This document shows positions 46,328-53,719 of a stretch of DNA of 64,000 bases, one piece after another. Position 1 is the first letter of the stretch; every line of letters starts with the position of its first letter. The position numbers and the translations under genes are program-made. The stretch is from the NCBI RefSeq assembly GCF_000368565.1, contig NZ_KB849539.1, forward strand, positions 126,381 to 190,380, read 5' to 3'. A model generated the notes under the pieces. It made no database searches. It was not told the origin of the DNA and saw only the letters and a program-made list of their open reading frames with translations. This DNA comes from Acinetobacter gerneri DSM 14967 = CIP 107464 = MTCC 9824 (GTDB lineage: Bacteria; Pseudomonadota; Gammaproteobacteria; Pseudomonadales; Moraxellaceae).

Positions 46328-46406
46328 ATATCTATATATATATCTATATCATATCTAATACCTTTAAATATCTAATATTCTTAATATCTAACGCATATAA
46401 TATCTT
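46328..46406 (+). repeat. ATATCTA repeats (iteron-like)
   Basis: ATATCTA occurs at 46328, 46340, 46351, 46368 and 46384, with a variant ATATCTT at 46400. Spacing is 11 to 17 bases. Such AT-rich repeats next to a replication protein gene are typical of initiator binding/unwinding regions, but low-complexity AT sequence could also produce them. Confidence 0.55.
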
Positions 46407-46480
46407 AATATTTATGTAGTCTATCTTAACTAGCCATACCATTTTAGGCCTCATCATAAGATCGAATATTTCCTATATTT

Positions 46481-46510
46481 CTATCTAGTCGTAAAAAAAC
46501 GACAAGATAG
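46481..46510. repeat. Hairpin CTATCTAGTCGT/ACGACAAGATAG with A6 loop
   Basis: A 12-nt inverted repeat with one mismatch and an AAAAAA loop, 55 bases upstream of the HUH protein. It resembles a nick-site hairpin of rolling-circle elements. Confidence 0.6.
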
Positions 46511-46564
46511 TGAATGATGGATCTAGAACAATAGAAATTAAAAAAATATTTAGATGCGCTACCT

Positions 46565-47569
46565 ATGAAACTCAATAGCATGGTAGGCAATCCAATGATA
46601 AATGAAATCGAAACACTCATTGCAATAGAGCAATTAATTCAAGAAGTGAGCCAGACGCTGGATAGTGGTTGCTGTTTAACTCAAAGACGAAATGAACAAA
46701 AACTAAGAGCTTATGCTCGGCGAGGTTGTGATTTGATTCCAGCCTTTAGACAGCTTATTTCTCAAGACATTCAATTAATGTTTCCAATAAACTGTTTTAT
46801 GCGTGTTTTGGATATAGCCAAGAGAATAAATTTAAAATATGGTTTATCTGAGAATGATATTCCTTATACGGATCAGTATATAGAAATATGCGAAGCGATG
46901 CATGTATTTCCTGCTGCCTATCACAAGGATCAGCTTAAATTTTATAATCAAGAGTGTAAAAATAGATGTGAGCTTGAGAAATATTTGTACAATTTAATTC
47001 ATAAGCATTGTAAAACTTTATGGGTGAGGGTTGAGCTTAAGTACTTTAGTGACAGCTTAGATGAGATTTCTATTCTAGATGTTGATCGGCACTTTAAAGC
47101 CTTTCGTAAACGCATATCAGATAAAGATACCTGTTTTAGAGATTTAGTTGGTTATGTCTGGGCATTGGAACAGGGAGGTGAAACAGGGGCTTATCATGTG
47201 CATTTGCTGCTTATTTACAATGGCTCCTTAAGGCAAGGGGAATGGAAGATCGGGAGTGAGGTTTGTGCTTTATGGGAAAACATGACCGAAGGGCTGGGTA
47301 AAGCATATAGCTTGCAGGATTCTAGACATAGGGAATCTTATCAAAAAGCTGGTAGGGATGGATTGGGCTTGGTTAGGCGAGAAGACGGAATGAAGGTTGA
47401 GAATGCTATTCGACTTGCTTTGTATTTCACAAAACCTGAAAAATACGAACAACGTTTAAGAATAAAAGTGCCAAGAATGAGAACATTTGCATGTGGGCAA
47501 TTCAAACTTAGCCGTTATATGTTACGTCAATCTCGTATAGATCTGGATGATGTTGAATTGCCTTTTTAA
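46565..47569 (+). CDS. HUH replication-like protein (Inovirus Gp2 / YagK-YfjJ type)
   Basis: A 334-residue protein with HVH at residues 211-213 in GGETGAYHVHLLLIYNG, the HUH metal site of single-strand DNA-processing proteins, and the typical preceding segment (RKRISDKDTCFRDLVGYVWALE). YFTKPEKYEQRL downstream is the usual C-terminal block. It resembles the YagK/YfjJ and Inovirus Gp2 group found in genomic islands, related to rolling-circle Rep proteins. Candidate nucleophile tyrosines are present but I cannot assign them. The hairpin and repeats upstream are possible binding sites. AlpA follows 150 bases downstream. Confidence 0.75.
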   Translation: MKLNSMVGNPMINEIETLIAIEQLIQEVSQTLDSGCCLTQRRNEQKLRAYARRGCDLIPAFRQLISQDIQLMFPINCFMRVLDIAKRINLKYGLSENDIPYTDQYIEICEAMHVFPAAYHKDQLKFYNQECKNRCELEKYLYNLIHKHCKTLWVRVELKYFSDSLDEISILDVDRHFKAFRKRISDKDTCFRDLVGYVWALEQGGETGAYHVHLLLIYNGSLRQGEWKIGSEVCALWENMTEGLGKAYSLQDSRHRESYQKAGRDGLGLVRREDGMKVENAIRLALYFTKPEKYEQRLRIKVPRMRTFACGQFKLSRYMLRQSRIDLDDVELPF

Positions 47570-47723
47570 ACCATTTTACCTCATGTGTAGATCAGAGTGC
47601 TTTACTCCACTCTGATCTTACGTATTGTTATTTTTAAAATTGAGACTGAGAAATTATTTTTTGATTGAGTTGCACATGCTATGTGCAGAAAGCACGCCTT
47701 CATATCGAATAGGAATACAAAAG

Positions 47724-47957
47724 ATGAACGCGTTAAATCCTCAAACCTTTCAAATCAATCAAATTTTAAATATCAAACAGGTAGTTCAGGTCACAGGGCT
47801 GAGTCGAGCAACGATTTATGCAATTCTCGATCCAAAATCTAAATATCATGATGCCACTTTTCCCAAACAAATAACACTCACGAGTAATCGTGTGGGATGG
47901 ATCGCTCAGGAAATTAATGAATGGATTCAAATAAAAATTGCACAAAGAGTGTGTTAA
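47724..47957 (+). CDS. alpA: AlpA family transcriptional regulator
   Basis: A 77-residue MerR-like winged-helix protein with INQILNIKQVVQVTGLSRATIYAILD and FPKQITLTSNRVGWIAQEINEWI, the AlpA pattern. AlpA regulates integrase/excision genes of P4-like islands such as CP4-57. It begins at the ATG at 47724; an open frame upstream to 47625 gives no support. Here no integrase is seen, so its target is open. It lies between the HUH protein and the unknown protein at 48045. Confidence 0.75.
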   Translation: MNALNPQTFQINQILNIKQVVQVTGLSRATIYAILDPKSKYHDATFPKQITLTSNRVGWIAQEINEWIQIKIAQRVC

Positions 47958-48009
47958 TTTACCAGTAATTGAATTGTTGTATATTAAAAAAATAAAAAAT
48001 AATCGCGTT

Positions 48010-48041
48010 GGTCTTCCTATGAATGAATCAATAGGAAGACC
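48010..48041 (+). promoter_or_regulatory. Perfect hairpin covering the ribosome binding site of the next gene
   Basis: Arms GGTCTTCCTAT and ATAGGAAGACC (11 bp, no mismatch) around a ten-base loop. The 3' arm contains the AGGAAG ribosome binding site, four bases before the ATG. In the folded state initiation should be blocked; alternatively it is a protein-bound operator. Confidence 0.7.
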
Positions 48042-48044
48042 ATC

Positions 48045-48956
48045 ATGCAATCAATCACAGTAACCCATCTTGAACATCATACTGCCCCTCGTTTGGAACA
48101 TGATATCCACACGCTATTTTTAAATATTCGATATCAGCATGGAGATAAATATGATATTGATTATTGGCTTCACAGGCTTTCAGGTTATATTCAGGAGTGG
48201 AGTTTATTATTTATCACCAATGAATTTTATTTTGGCTTCTGGCTAGAGATATTCATGGGATGTTATCGGGCGAGTAAATTTGAACTGAATATTTTGGGGG
48301 TTAAAGATGAAGCGCAAGTTCAAAACCTTGTTAGTTTGATTCTAATTAAATTAGAGAAAATATTTCAAGGTGCGGAAATTTTAGAAGAAATTAAGAGAAA
48401 GAATGAAAAGCATCTGAAACAGATTGAACGATATCAAAAAGAATATGATCAAGTCACTGAGTATTGCTTTGATTTAAATAAAATCAATGTGGTTTGTGCA
48501 TATCAGTCAGATACAGCCTGCCATATTTCTATATTGGACATGAATAAACATATTCAAATATTTAATAAGCATCTAAAATTAAAGAAATATTTTCCTATGC
48601 AATATTTATATTGGTACAGACGGGTTGTTCGTATCCCTGAAAAGAACCAATATGTCATGGTTTTATCTTTAACGGTTAATGCTCGGATTTACACCGATAC
48701 CTCTTTTTATTTGGATCGGTTGAAAGAATTGTGGCAATTTGCAACAGGTTACGAAGGAATCGTAATTGATCTGCTGGATGGCGATAGCCAGAGTCATGAG
48801 TTGGTGAGCCAGATATTTACAGAATTTGACGATCAAGATGATGTGACAAGCTTGCTTGAACGGGATGTTGTAAATACAGATGAGTCTTCAAAAAGTGTAC
48901 GAATTTGGCCAATTGGTTTTAAACACTTTATTGGTACATCTGGTAAGAATATTTGA
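48045..48956 (+). CDS. Unknown protein, degenerate homologue of the HUH Rep-like protein
   Basis: A 303-residue protein. Residues ~145-245 (HIQIFNKHLKLKKYF, QYLYWYRRVVRIPEKNQYVMVLSLTVNA, DRLKELWQFATGYEG) can be laid on the HUH protein's HFKAFRKRISDKDTC, VGYVWALEQGGETGAYHVHLL and SEVCALWENMTEG with no large gap; the HVH positions become hydrophobic (YVMV). The N-terminal 140 residues are helical, and the C-terminus is acidic. The start has a ribosome binding site in the hairpin listed above. A possible function is a non-catalytic partner of the HUH protein. Confidence 0.45.
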   Translation: MQSITVTHLEHHTAPRLEHDIHTLFLNIRYQHGDKYDIDYWLHRLSGYIQEWSLLFITNEFYFGFWLEIFMGCYRASKFELNILGVKDEAQVQNLVSLILIKLEKIFQGAEILEEIKRKNEKHLKQIERYQKEYDQVTEYCFDLNKINVVCAYQSDTACHISILDMNKHIQIFNKHLKLKKYFPMQYLYWYRRVVRIPEKNQYVMVLSLTVNARIYTDTSFYLDRLKELWQFATGYEGIVIDLLDGDSQSHELVSQIFTEFDDQDDVTSLLERDVVNTDESSKSVRIWPIGFKHFIGTSGKNI

Positions 48957-49238
48957 GGGAGTAAGGTAAGGGTAGTATGAACTGCCTTTATCATTGTAGA
49001 AAAAAATGATGGAATCATAAGACCTAGGCAAAATAGATGTATTGGTTAGACGAATTTTACTATTACTGGTTCAGCGATTATTTTGCTTCTGGTCTTGTGC
49101 AAGTTGCATTTTTTAATGTGCATCTACATTTCTAATCTCGTGAAAAGTAATAAAAAAATATAGATCCGATAATAGCTTCAACATTGACACCTCAAGCCTT
49201 GCAGATTATTCTTGGCTTGCTGGCCTACATTGCCAGTC

Positions 49239-49381
49239 GGTTTTAGCAGACCGTTTTACCCAAAGCACATGAAAAAGTTTCTTTCTTTTTTGTGGGCATC
49301 CCTACGTGACCCCCTCTGCGGCGGAACGGGAGGGGGACATCTTTGGATGTGCTGATCTTTTTGGGTATCAGTCTGCTAACC
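49239..49381 (+). ncRNA. Candidate structured RNA with four nested stems
   Basis: Pairings seen directly: AGCAGAC 49245-49251 with GTCTGCT 49371-49377, extended by GGTT/AACC with a two-base bulge; ACCCAAA 49258-49264 with TTTGGGT 49360-49366; AGCACAT 49264-49270 with ATGTGCT 49347-49353; CCCCCTC 49310-49316 with GAGGGGG 49330-49336. All are nested in one long arm. It lies upstream of the block of plasmid-like genes. Strand is assumed + because the downstream genes are +. Not matched to a named RNA family. Confidence 0.55.
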
Positions 49382-49388
49382 CCTTTTC

Positions 49389-49425
49389 GTTTCGCCACCA
49401 TTATTTAGCAGTGATGTGGTGAAAC
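49389..49425 (+). other. Hairpin before the short frame at 49451
   Basis: Arms GTTTCGCCAC and GTGGTGAAAC (ten pairs, one G-U) with a 17-base loop, followed by the GGAG ribosome binding site at 49441-49444. It adjoins the structured RNA. Confidence 0.6.
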
Positions 49426-49450
49426 TTCTTTATACCCAAAGGAGTCCGCC

Positions 49451-49546
49451 ATGCGTACTATTTTCACTGATTCTTTTTTACATCCCTGACTTCATTTAAG
49501 CATTGCTGGTTTTCGTGCTGAGCATGAATTTCTGCGACCCCAATAA
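49451..49546 (+). pseudogene. Short reading frame with in-frame TGA
   Basis: ATG 49451 has GGAG six bases upstream and reads MRTIFTDSFLHP, then TGA (49487-49489), then LHLSIAGFRAEHEFLRPQ to a TAA at 49544-49546. The whole 32-codon frame would be a plausible small protein if the TGA were sense. Either a mutated small gene or chance; a real 12-residue leader peptide is another option. Confidence 0.25.
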
Positions 49547-49574
49547 AAACAACTTAAACTGAAGTGAGGCGAAC

Positions 49575-50618
49575 ATGACCCATGCCCGTATTTTGTCGGC
49601 ATGTCTACTGCTGCCTTTGTGTATCAGTGCATGCTCAAAACAAGACCGCACCACCTATATTCCTGATAAAAAAGATCAACTGTCTAAACGGATTGATTTA
49701 AGTTCGGCTCAACGTCCGATTGTGATTCACGGTCAGTCTATTGCTGCTTTGGAGGGTGCTCCCTCTATTGACGAAACGATATTACAAGATTTTCAAAATT
49801 ACATTGCAGATCGTAAAGGCGCAAAAGGTGCATTTCTTGATTTAAGAAAACAATTAAAGCTGCGACCCGATCAAATGCTTTTATTTGGTGTGAGATCTAA
49901 AGTCCAAAAAGACACACCATTTGTGGATTTGAGCAATACCGATTTATTTAGTCGTGCCAATACTTTGGCGATCGAGCATTTGGCATTGCTTAAACGTAGT
50001 TCTGTTCCTGAAAAAGATCCGTATGAAACCACAGCAGCTTATCAACAACGTGTGCTGGATGAACAGCAAAGGACACAGAGGCTCACCGCTAAAAGCAATG
50101 TTGACCTTGGCCGTATTGAAGATGCTTTAAATTTTAGTAGCCGTGGACTGGAATTCCCTGACAGTTTCGATGCACTCAGTCGAATTGACTATGATGCTGA
50201 TCAAGCTCTTTTGACCGTACAAACCAGCGTTCCACAAGTCAGGGCAGTTGAACTTGAACGATATGATCCTGCCGCACAATTTCAATTGTTTAGTTTTAAA
50301 GTCAATGCATCTGCTGAGCAAGCCAAGGACATCATTAGGATTTTTGATGCACGTGGCTTAGCACCTGTCTATATTGCCTTTGTGCTGGATTATCAACCCA
50401 ATGGTATCCAGATTAATCGCATTGTATTGATGGAATATTTAGGCATAGAGCAAGAGTTTAAACTTTTAGCACAATTGATGCCGAAGCAAATCAAAGTACA
50501 AACACTGAATACTCGTTTGGATGTTCTTCATGAGCAAAGCATCGCTCTACAGCATTTGATTCCTTTCCAATTTGGTTTGTCCGCACGAACGGCCCAATTA
50601 AAACATGGAGAAATATGA
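49575..50618 (+). CDS. Lipoprotein of unknown function, plasmid-like block
   Basis: A 347-residue lipoprotein (MTHARILSACLLLPLCISACSKQD, lipobox ISAC). The mature part is alpha/beta with long helices (YETTAAYQQRVLDEQQRTQRLTAKSNVD) and beta segments (LLTVQTSVPQVRAVELERYDP, PVYIAFVLDYQPNGIQINRIVLMEYLG). It is not recognised as a family. It is followed at a four-base overlap by a second lipoprotein, so the pair is one operon. Its position after the structured RNA suggests that the operon is controlled by it or simply follows it. Confidence 0.5.
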   Translation: MTHARILSACLLLPLCISACSKQDRTTYIPDKKDQLSKRIDLSSAQRPIVIHGQSIAALEGAPSIDETILQDFQNYIADRKGAKGAFLDLRKQLKLRPDQMLLFGVRSKVQKDTPFVDLSNTDLFSRANTLAIEHLALLKRSSVPEKDPYETTAAYQQRVLDEQQRTQRLTAKSNVDLGRIEDALNFSSRGLEFPDSFDALSRIDYDADQALLTVQTSVPQVRAVELERYDPAAQFQLFSFKVNASAEQAKDIIRIFDARGLAPVYIAFVLDYQPNGIQINRIVLMEYLGIEQEFKLLAQLMPKQIKVQTLNTRLDVLHEQSIALQHLIPFQFGLSARTAQLKHGEI

Positions 50619-50953
50619 TGCTGAAACACATCTTTCGACTGGGTATCACGCTTGTACTATTTGGCAGTTTATCAGGTTGTTTTGGCAATGGGGGGGCGCT
50701 GACACCTCCAAAAGCCGATGATATATTGCATGCCTTGAGGAAGCAAGATGATCGAATTGTACAGGTGCGTTTAAAGCAATGTAAACGTTCCAATGTTTAT
50801 GAGGGTCAAGAGGGGGCACATCCATATTTTGATTTATATCACTGTGTAGTGACCATTGAGCGTTTTGACCCGATCCTCAATCAAAGCTTGCACCAAGATG
50901 AAAAGCATATATTGAGCTTATCTTCGGATGGTTGGACTACTGGTTCAGAATAA
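50615..50953 (+). CDS. Small lipoprotein
   Basis: A 112-residue lipoprotein (MMLKHIFRLGITLVLFGSLSGCFGN, lipobox LSGC) overlapping the preceding lipoprotein by four bases. The mature part contains CKRSNVYEGQEGAHPYFDLYHCVVTIERFD, with two Cys that may pair. The N-terminal half is Gly/Pro-rich. Not recognised as a family. The next gene starts 12 bases after the stop. Confidence 0.5.
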   Translation: MMLKHIFRLGITLVLFGSLSGCFGNGGALTPPKADDILHALRKQDDRIVQVRLKQCKRSNVYEGQEGAHPYFDLYHCVVTIERFDPILNQSLHQDEKHILSLSSDGWTTGSE

Positions 50954-50965
50954 GGATAAACAACA

Positions 50966-52033
50966 ATGACTTTACAACAACGATTGCACAACAGCCAATG
51001 GCGATCTTTACTCAGCGGAGCAGACAATATTTATTTTGCCCCGCATATCCCTATAAAAAAATTACAAGGTGCAATGACTTATATCTCAGCCGCAATCAGA
51101 CCTCAAGACATTGTGATGTTGATTGATGATACGGTCTTTGGTAGTGCTAAGGATGGTTTATGTTTGACAGAAACCGAGCTATTTTTTAAAGAAGGATTTG
51201 GTGAGGCATACCAATTTCTGTTCATGCAAATCCAAAGGGTTGAGGCGGATTTAGGCATTATTAACCACGGATTACTCATCAATGGCACGCATACGCTCAA
51301 TTTTTCCCAATTGGATAAAGGAACGGTTCGAGCCCTGGCAGGTTTACTCAATGAATTGTGTCAGCCATCTAAGCAACAACAGCAGACTCAGACACATCAG
51401 AAAGAGAAAGTTCAGCTGAATGTGATGCACTATCTCTTCGCTTATTTTATTACCTATCCTACAGGGAAATGGAGTGAAGCATCCCGAATGGCGCTTACGG
51501 ATTATTTTGCCAAATTAAAAAATCCAGATGTTAATCAATCTATCGCCTATCTGATTCAACAGCCACTCTATACCGATTATGAAGATTTATTACATGGCTT
51601 AGCCGAACTGAAAGTTGAAATGTCTTATGAGGCACGGATGCAAATGATTGAAAGTTTGGTATATGTCATGGCCTTGGGGCAGATTGATCAGGAGCAAGCG
51701 CAACGCTTTATGATTCAATTATGCCGAGTGACGGGTGTTTCTCCAGCAGTATGGGCAGATCTCGTCGATGCGGTTTATGGTGGTATGCAGCAGGATGGGC
51801 AACATGCTGGTGTGCCATTAACAGATGAGCAGAACCAAGCCTGTAAGCTTCTTGATATTTCACCAGAACAATTGAGCGAACAATCATTGCAAACAGCGTA
51901 TCGTAAAAAGATGGCTGAGTTTCATCCTGATCAATATCAACAATTGCCTGAAGCTGTACGCCAGTTGATTGAGCAACAAGCACAGCAGTTGAATCAAGCC
52001 AGAAGCATTTTAAAGGATTACCTAAACACATAA
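50966..52033 (+). CDS. TerB-like protein with C-terminal J domain
   Basis: A 355-residue protein. Residues ~225-290 resemble TerB (YEARMQMIESLVYVMALGQIDQEQAQRFMIQLCRVTGVSP), and ~305-355 is a J domain with the HPD motif (YRKKMAEFHPDQYQQLPEAVR). The N-terminal 150 residues are alpha/beta with an unknown role. TerB/J combinations occur in membrane-associated tellurite and stress systems. It lies after two lipoproteins, so it may be their cytoplasmic partner; no hydrophobic segment is seen in it. DnaK binding through HPD is family knowledge, not shown here. Confidence 0.65.
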   Translation: MTLQQRLHNSQWRSLLSGADNIYFAPHIPIKKLQGAMTYISAAIRPQDIVMLIDDTVFGSAKDGLCLTETELFFKEGFGEAYQFLFMQIQRVEADLGIINHGLLINGTHTLNFSQLDKGTVRALAGLLNELCQPSKQQQQTQTHQKEKVQLNVMHYLFAYFITYPTGKWSEASRMALTDYFAKLKNPDVNQSIAYLIQQPLYTDYEDLLHGLAELKVEMSYEARMQMIESLVYVMALGQIDQEQAQRFMIQLCRVTGVSPAVWADLVDAVYGGMQQDGQHAGVPLTDEQNQACKLLDISPEQLSEQSLQTAYRKKMAEFHPDQYQQLPEAVRQLIEQQAQQLNQARSILKDYLNT

Positions 52034-52130
52034 TCGAAAATAAAAATATTTCAATTACACATCATGAGCTTGAAGCCTGATCCAGACGAGATCAGGGCAA
52101 ACCCTATTTAACATTTTAACGAGGGATAAT

Positions 52131-52388
52131 ATGAAATTAGGTCCATGGCTTGTCATAAGTAGCTGCCTCATGCTGATGGCATGTAGCAGTTCATTTAAAT
52201 CCGAATTTAAACAAGGTTGCCGAGAGTTAGGTGGGAATCGTAGTTTTTGCTCATGTAGCTATAAAAATGTTGAACAACATTATGGCAAGAAAACTCTTGA
52301 GCAGATTAAAACATCTGGGCTATTTCCATCCGATTGGGCTGAACAGGTGCAACGCGCAGGCATGGCATGTATGGCTGAATTAAAGTAA
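52131..52388 (+). CDS. Small Cys-rich lipoprotein
   Basis: An 85-residue lipoprotein (MKLGPWLVISSCLMLMACSSS, lipobox LMAC). The mature part has five Cys (KQGCRELGGNRSFCSCSYKNVEQHYG, GMACMAELK), which suggests disulfides in the periplasm. The ribosome binding site GAGGG lies seven bases before the ATG. It is followed 11 bases later by a short membrane protein gene. Confidence 0.5.
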   Translation: MKLGPWLVISSCLMLMACSSSFKSEFKQGCRELGGNRSFCSCSYKNVEQHYGKKTLEQIKTSGLFPSDWAEQVQRAGMACMAELK

Positions 52389-52399
52389 AGGGAAAACTG

Positions 52400-52549
52400 A
52401 TGAAAAAAGCATTGATGTTGTATGTACTGATCACATTTGGTTATTGGGTCAAGCTGATTTGGACATTGCCTGTAGGTTATGCGAAATCATATTTACTTGG
52501 ACGAGCAATCGTTTGGCCGTTTATTTTCTTGCAATGGATTTTCTCATGA
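52400..52549 (+). CDS. Short membrane protein, missed by length cutoffs
   Basis: A 49-residue protein (KKALMLYVLITFGYWVKLIW then LGRAIVWPFIFLQWIFS) with two hydrophobic segments around a polar turn. It starts after GGGAAAACTG and its stop overlaps the next gene by four bases (ATGA), which supports translation. Function is unknown. It probably anchors or assists the downstream membrane protein. Confidence 0.5.
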   Translation: MKKALMLYVLITFGYWVKLIWTLPVGYAKSYLLGRAIVWPFIFLQWIFS

Positions 52550-53235
52550 ATACATCACCATTAAAGTCAAAATCTACCTTTTCTCGTTATGGATTATGGG
52601 TGATTTTACTCATTGTTCTGATTGTCGTGGTTGGTGTGTTATTTAACCAACAGCAACAACGTCAAGCAGACCTTGAATTGGCTAAGCTTGCTTTAGAACA
52701 AAGTAAAATCAACAGCCCATCAGCTCAAGCAACGTCAACGCCTGCGACAACTGAATTGTCAGGCATTGAGGGTATGGGAATGGAAGGGCAAATACCAAGC
52801 CAAACATCGAGTCACATTGAAGACCCAGAGATTGCAGCCTCAGCAGAAAGTGCAGTAGCAGCCGTTCAAGCCGCCAAACAATCGGTTAAATTAAAGCTGA
52901 GTCAACAAATTGACGCTGAATATCATGATACCCAGAAGTTAAATTCAAGCTTATCGCACTATGGCTTAAAGCCGATGAGTAGTGCCCCTGCCGATCTGAA
53001 AGGCATTGTTAACTCTATCGATCAAATGTTGACAACACATTTAATGGAGGTTTGGGGGCGAGCAAGTGCAGATCAAGTGGCAAAACAACTAGAGGGATGG
53101 TCTGTACAAGGCAATGTTTTGACCTACCGTACAGCCTGGGATTCAGACCGCTCACAATGCACGTGGTATGTGGTGAGCTGGGATAAAAACAATCATCAAG
53201 TTCTCGATGAAGGCTATATGCCTTGTTTTAAATAA
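52546..53235 (+). CDS. Single-pass membrane protein with periplasmic Cys domain
   Basis: A 229-residue protein with one membrane helix near the N-terminus (YGLWVILLIVLIVVVGVLF), then a Ser/Thr/Gln-rich linker and a helical and beta C-terminal part (QLEGWSVQGNVLTYRTAWDSDRSQCTWYVVSWDKNN). The two Cys are in the last 25 residues. I chose MNTSPLK at the overlap with the short gene over a far upstream start at 52444. Not recognised as a family. It resembles pilus- or secretion-associated accessory proteins only in topology. Confidence 0.5.
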   Translation: MNTSPLKSKSTFSRYGLWVILLIVLIVVVGVLFNQQQQRQADLELAKLALEQSKINSPSAQATSTPATTELSGIEGMGMEGQIPSQTSSHIEDPEIAASAESAVAAVQAAKQSVKLKLSQQIDAEYHDTQKLNSSLSHYGLKPMSSAPADLKGIVNSIDQMLTTHLMEVWGRASADQVAKQLEGWSVQGNVLTYRTAWDSDRSQCTWYVVSWDKNNHQVLDEGYMPCFK

Positions 53236-53258
53236 ATTTTTAAATTGGAGAAAAACAC

Positions 53259-53609
53259 ATGAAAACTATGCAGCATATTGGAATTGGATTGTTGGGCTTG
53301 ATTCTTTGCACGACTGCAATCGCTAAAACTGAACAGATTACTTTAAAAGGTAACGTCTATTATGGTGAAGAATCCGTGGTTTTTCCCACAACGAAAGGTG
53401 AAGTATTTCTAAATAGTTATGCGCTACCTGCACAAGTAGCGAAGCAGATTAAACCGTTTAAAAAGGGACAATGTCTAGAAATCCAATCCAAAAATGGCTT
53501 CTTCAACGATACTGGAGATGGACAATATATTCAAAGCATTCGTCCATGTAAGCAAGCTGCAAATAAGTCGACTTCATCTGGTTTATCTTTGCCAAAAGTT
53601 AAATCCTAA
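53259..53609 (+). CDS. Secreted periplasmic protein of unknown function
   Basis: A 116-residue protein with a signal peptide (MKTMQHIGIGLLGLILCTTAIA). The mature part is beta-rich (TEQITLKGNVYYGEESVVFPTTKGEVFLNS) and ends with a Ser/Lys tail (NKSTSSGLSLPKVKS). Two Cys (GQCLEI, IRPCKQ) may pair. TTGGAG lies seven bases before the ATG. It is the last gene of the lipoprotein/membrane block before the terminator at 53664. Confidence 0.5.
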   Translation: MKTMQHIGIGLLGLILCTTAIAKTEQITLKGNVYYGEESVVFPTTKGEVFLNSYALPAQVAKQIKPFKKGQCLEIQSKNGFFNDTGDGQYIQSIRPCKQAANKSTSSGLSLPKVKS

Positions 53610-53663
53610 GTTGTATTCTTGCTAAAGATTTAAGCACCGCAAAACATTAAGCACCATACCTTT

Positions 53664-53696
53664 AAACCATGAGCCATTGCTCATGGTTTTTTTATG
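53664..53696 (+). terminator. Terminator after the envelope-protein block
   Basis: Arms AAACCATGAGC and GCTCATGGTTT around CATT, followed by T residues. Confidence 0.85.
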
Positions 53697-53719
53697 CCTT
53701 TGATTTGGAGAAAGTTGCA

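Larger units (their letters stand above)
46204..46564. other. Spacer with iteron-like repeats and long hairpin, candidate replication origin
   Basis: 361 bases without a gene, separating the large unknown protein from the HUH protein; contains the ATATCTA repeats and the hairpin listed below. Confidence 0.5.
48957..49574. other. Spacer with candidate structured RNA and short broken frame
   Basis: About 620 bases without a clear gene. The left 250 bases show little; the right half holds the nested base-pairing listed separately and a frame from ATG 49451 with an in-frame TGA. Confidence 0.5.

Noticed and set aside
46328..46406. Reading the ATATCTA repeats as a CRISPR-like or satellite array
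   Set aside because: Units are only seven bases with irregular spacing; they fit iterons or AT-rich sequence.
49445..49451. TCCGCCA, same as the tRNA-Ser 3' end, as attachment-site duplication
   Set aside because: Seven bases are too short; no further identity with the tRNA.
49451..49546. Selenocysteine decoding of the in-frame TGA
   Set aside because: No selenoprotein context is seen, and the frame is very short; mutation or chance is simpler.
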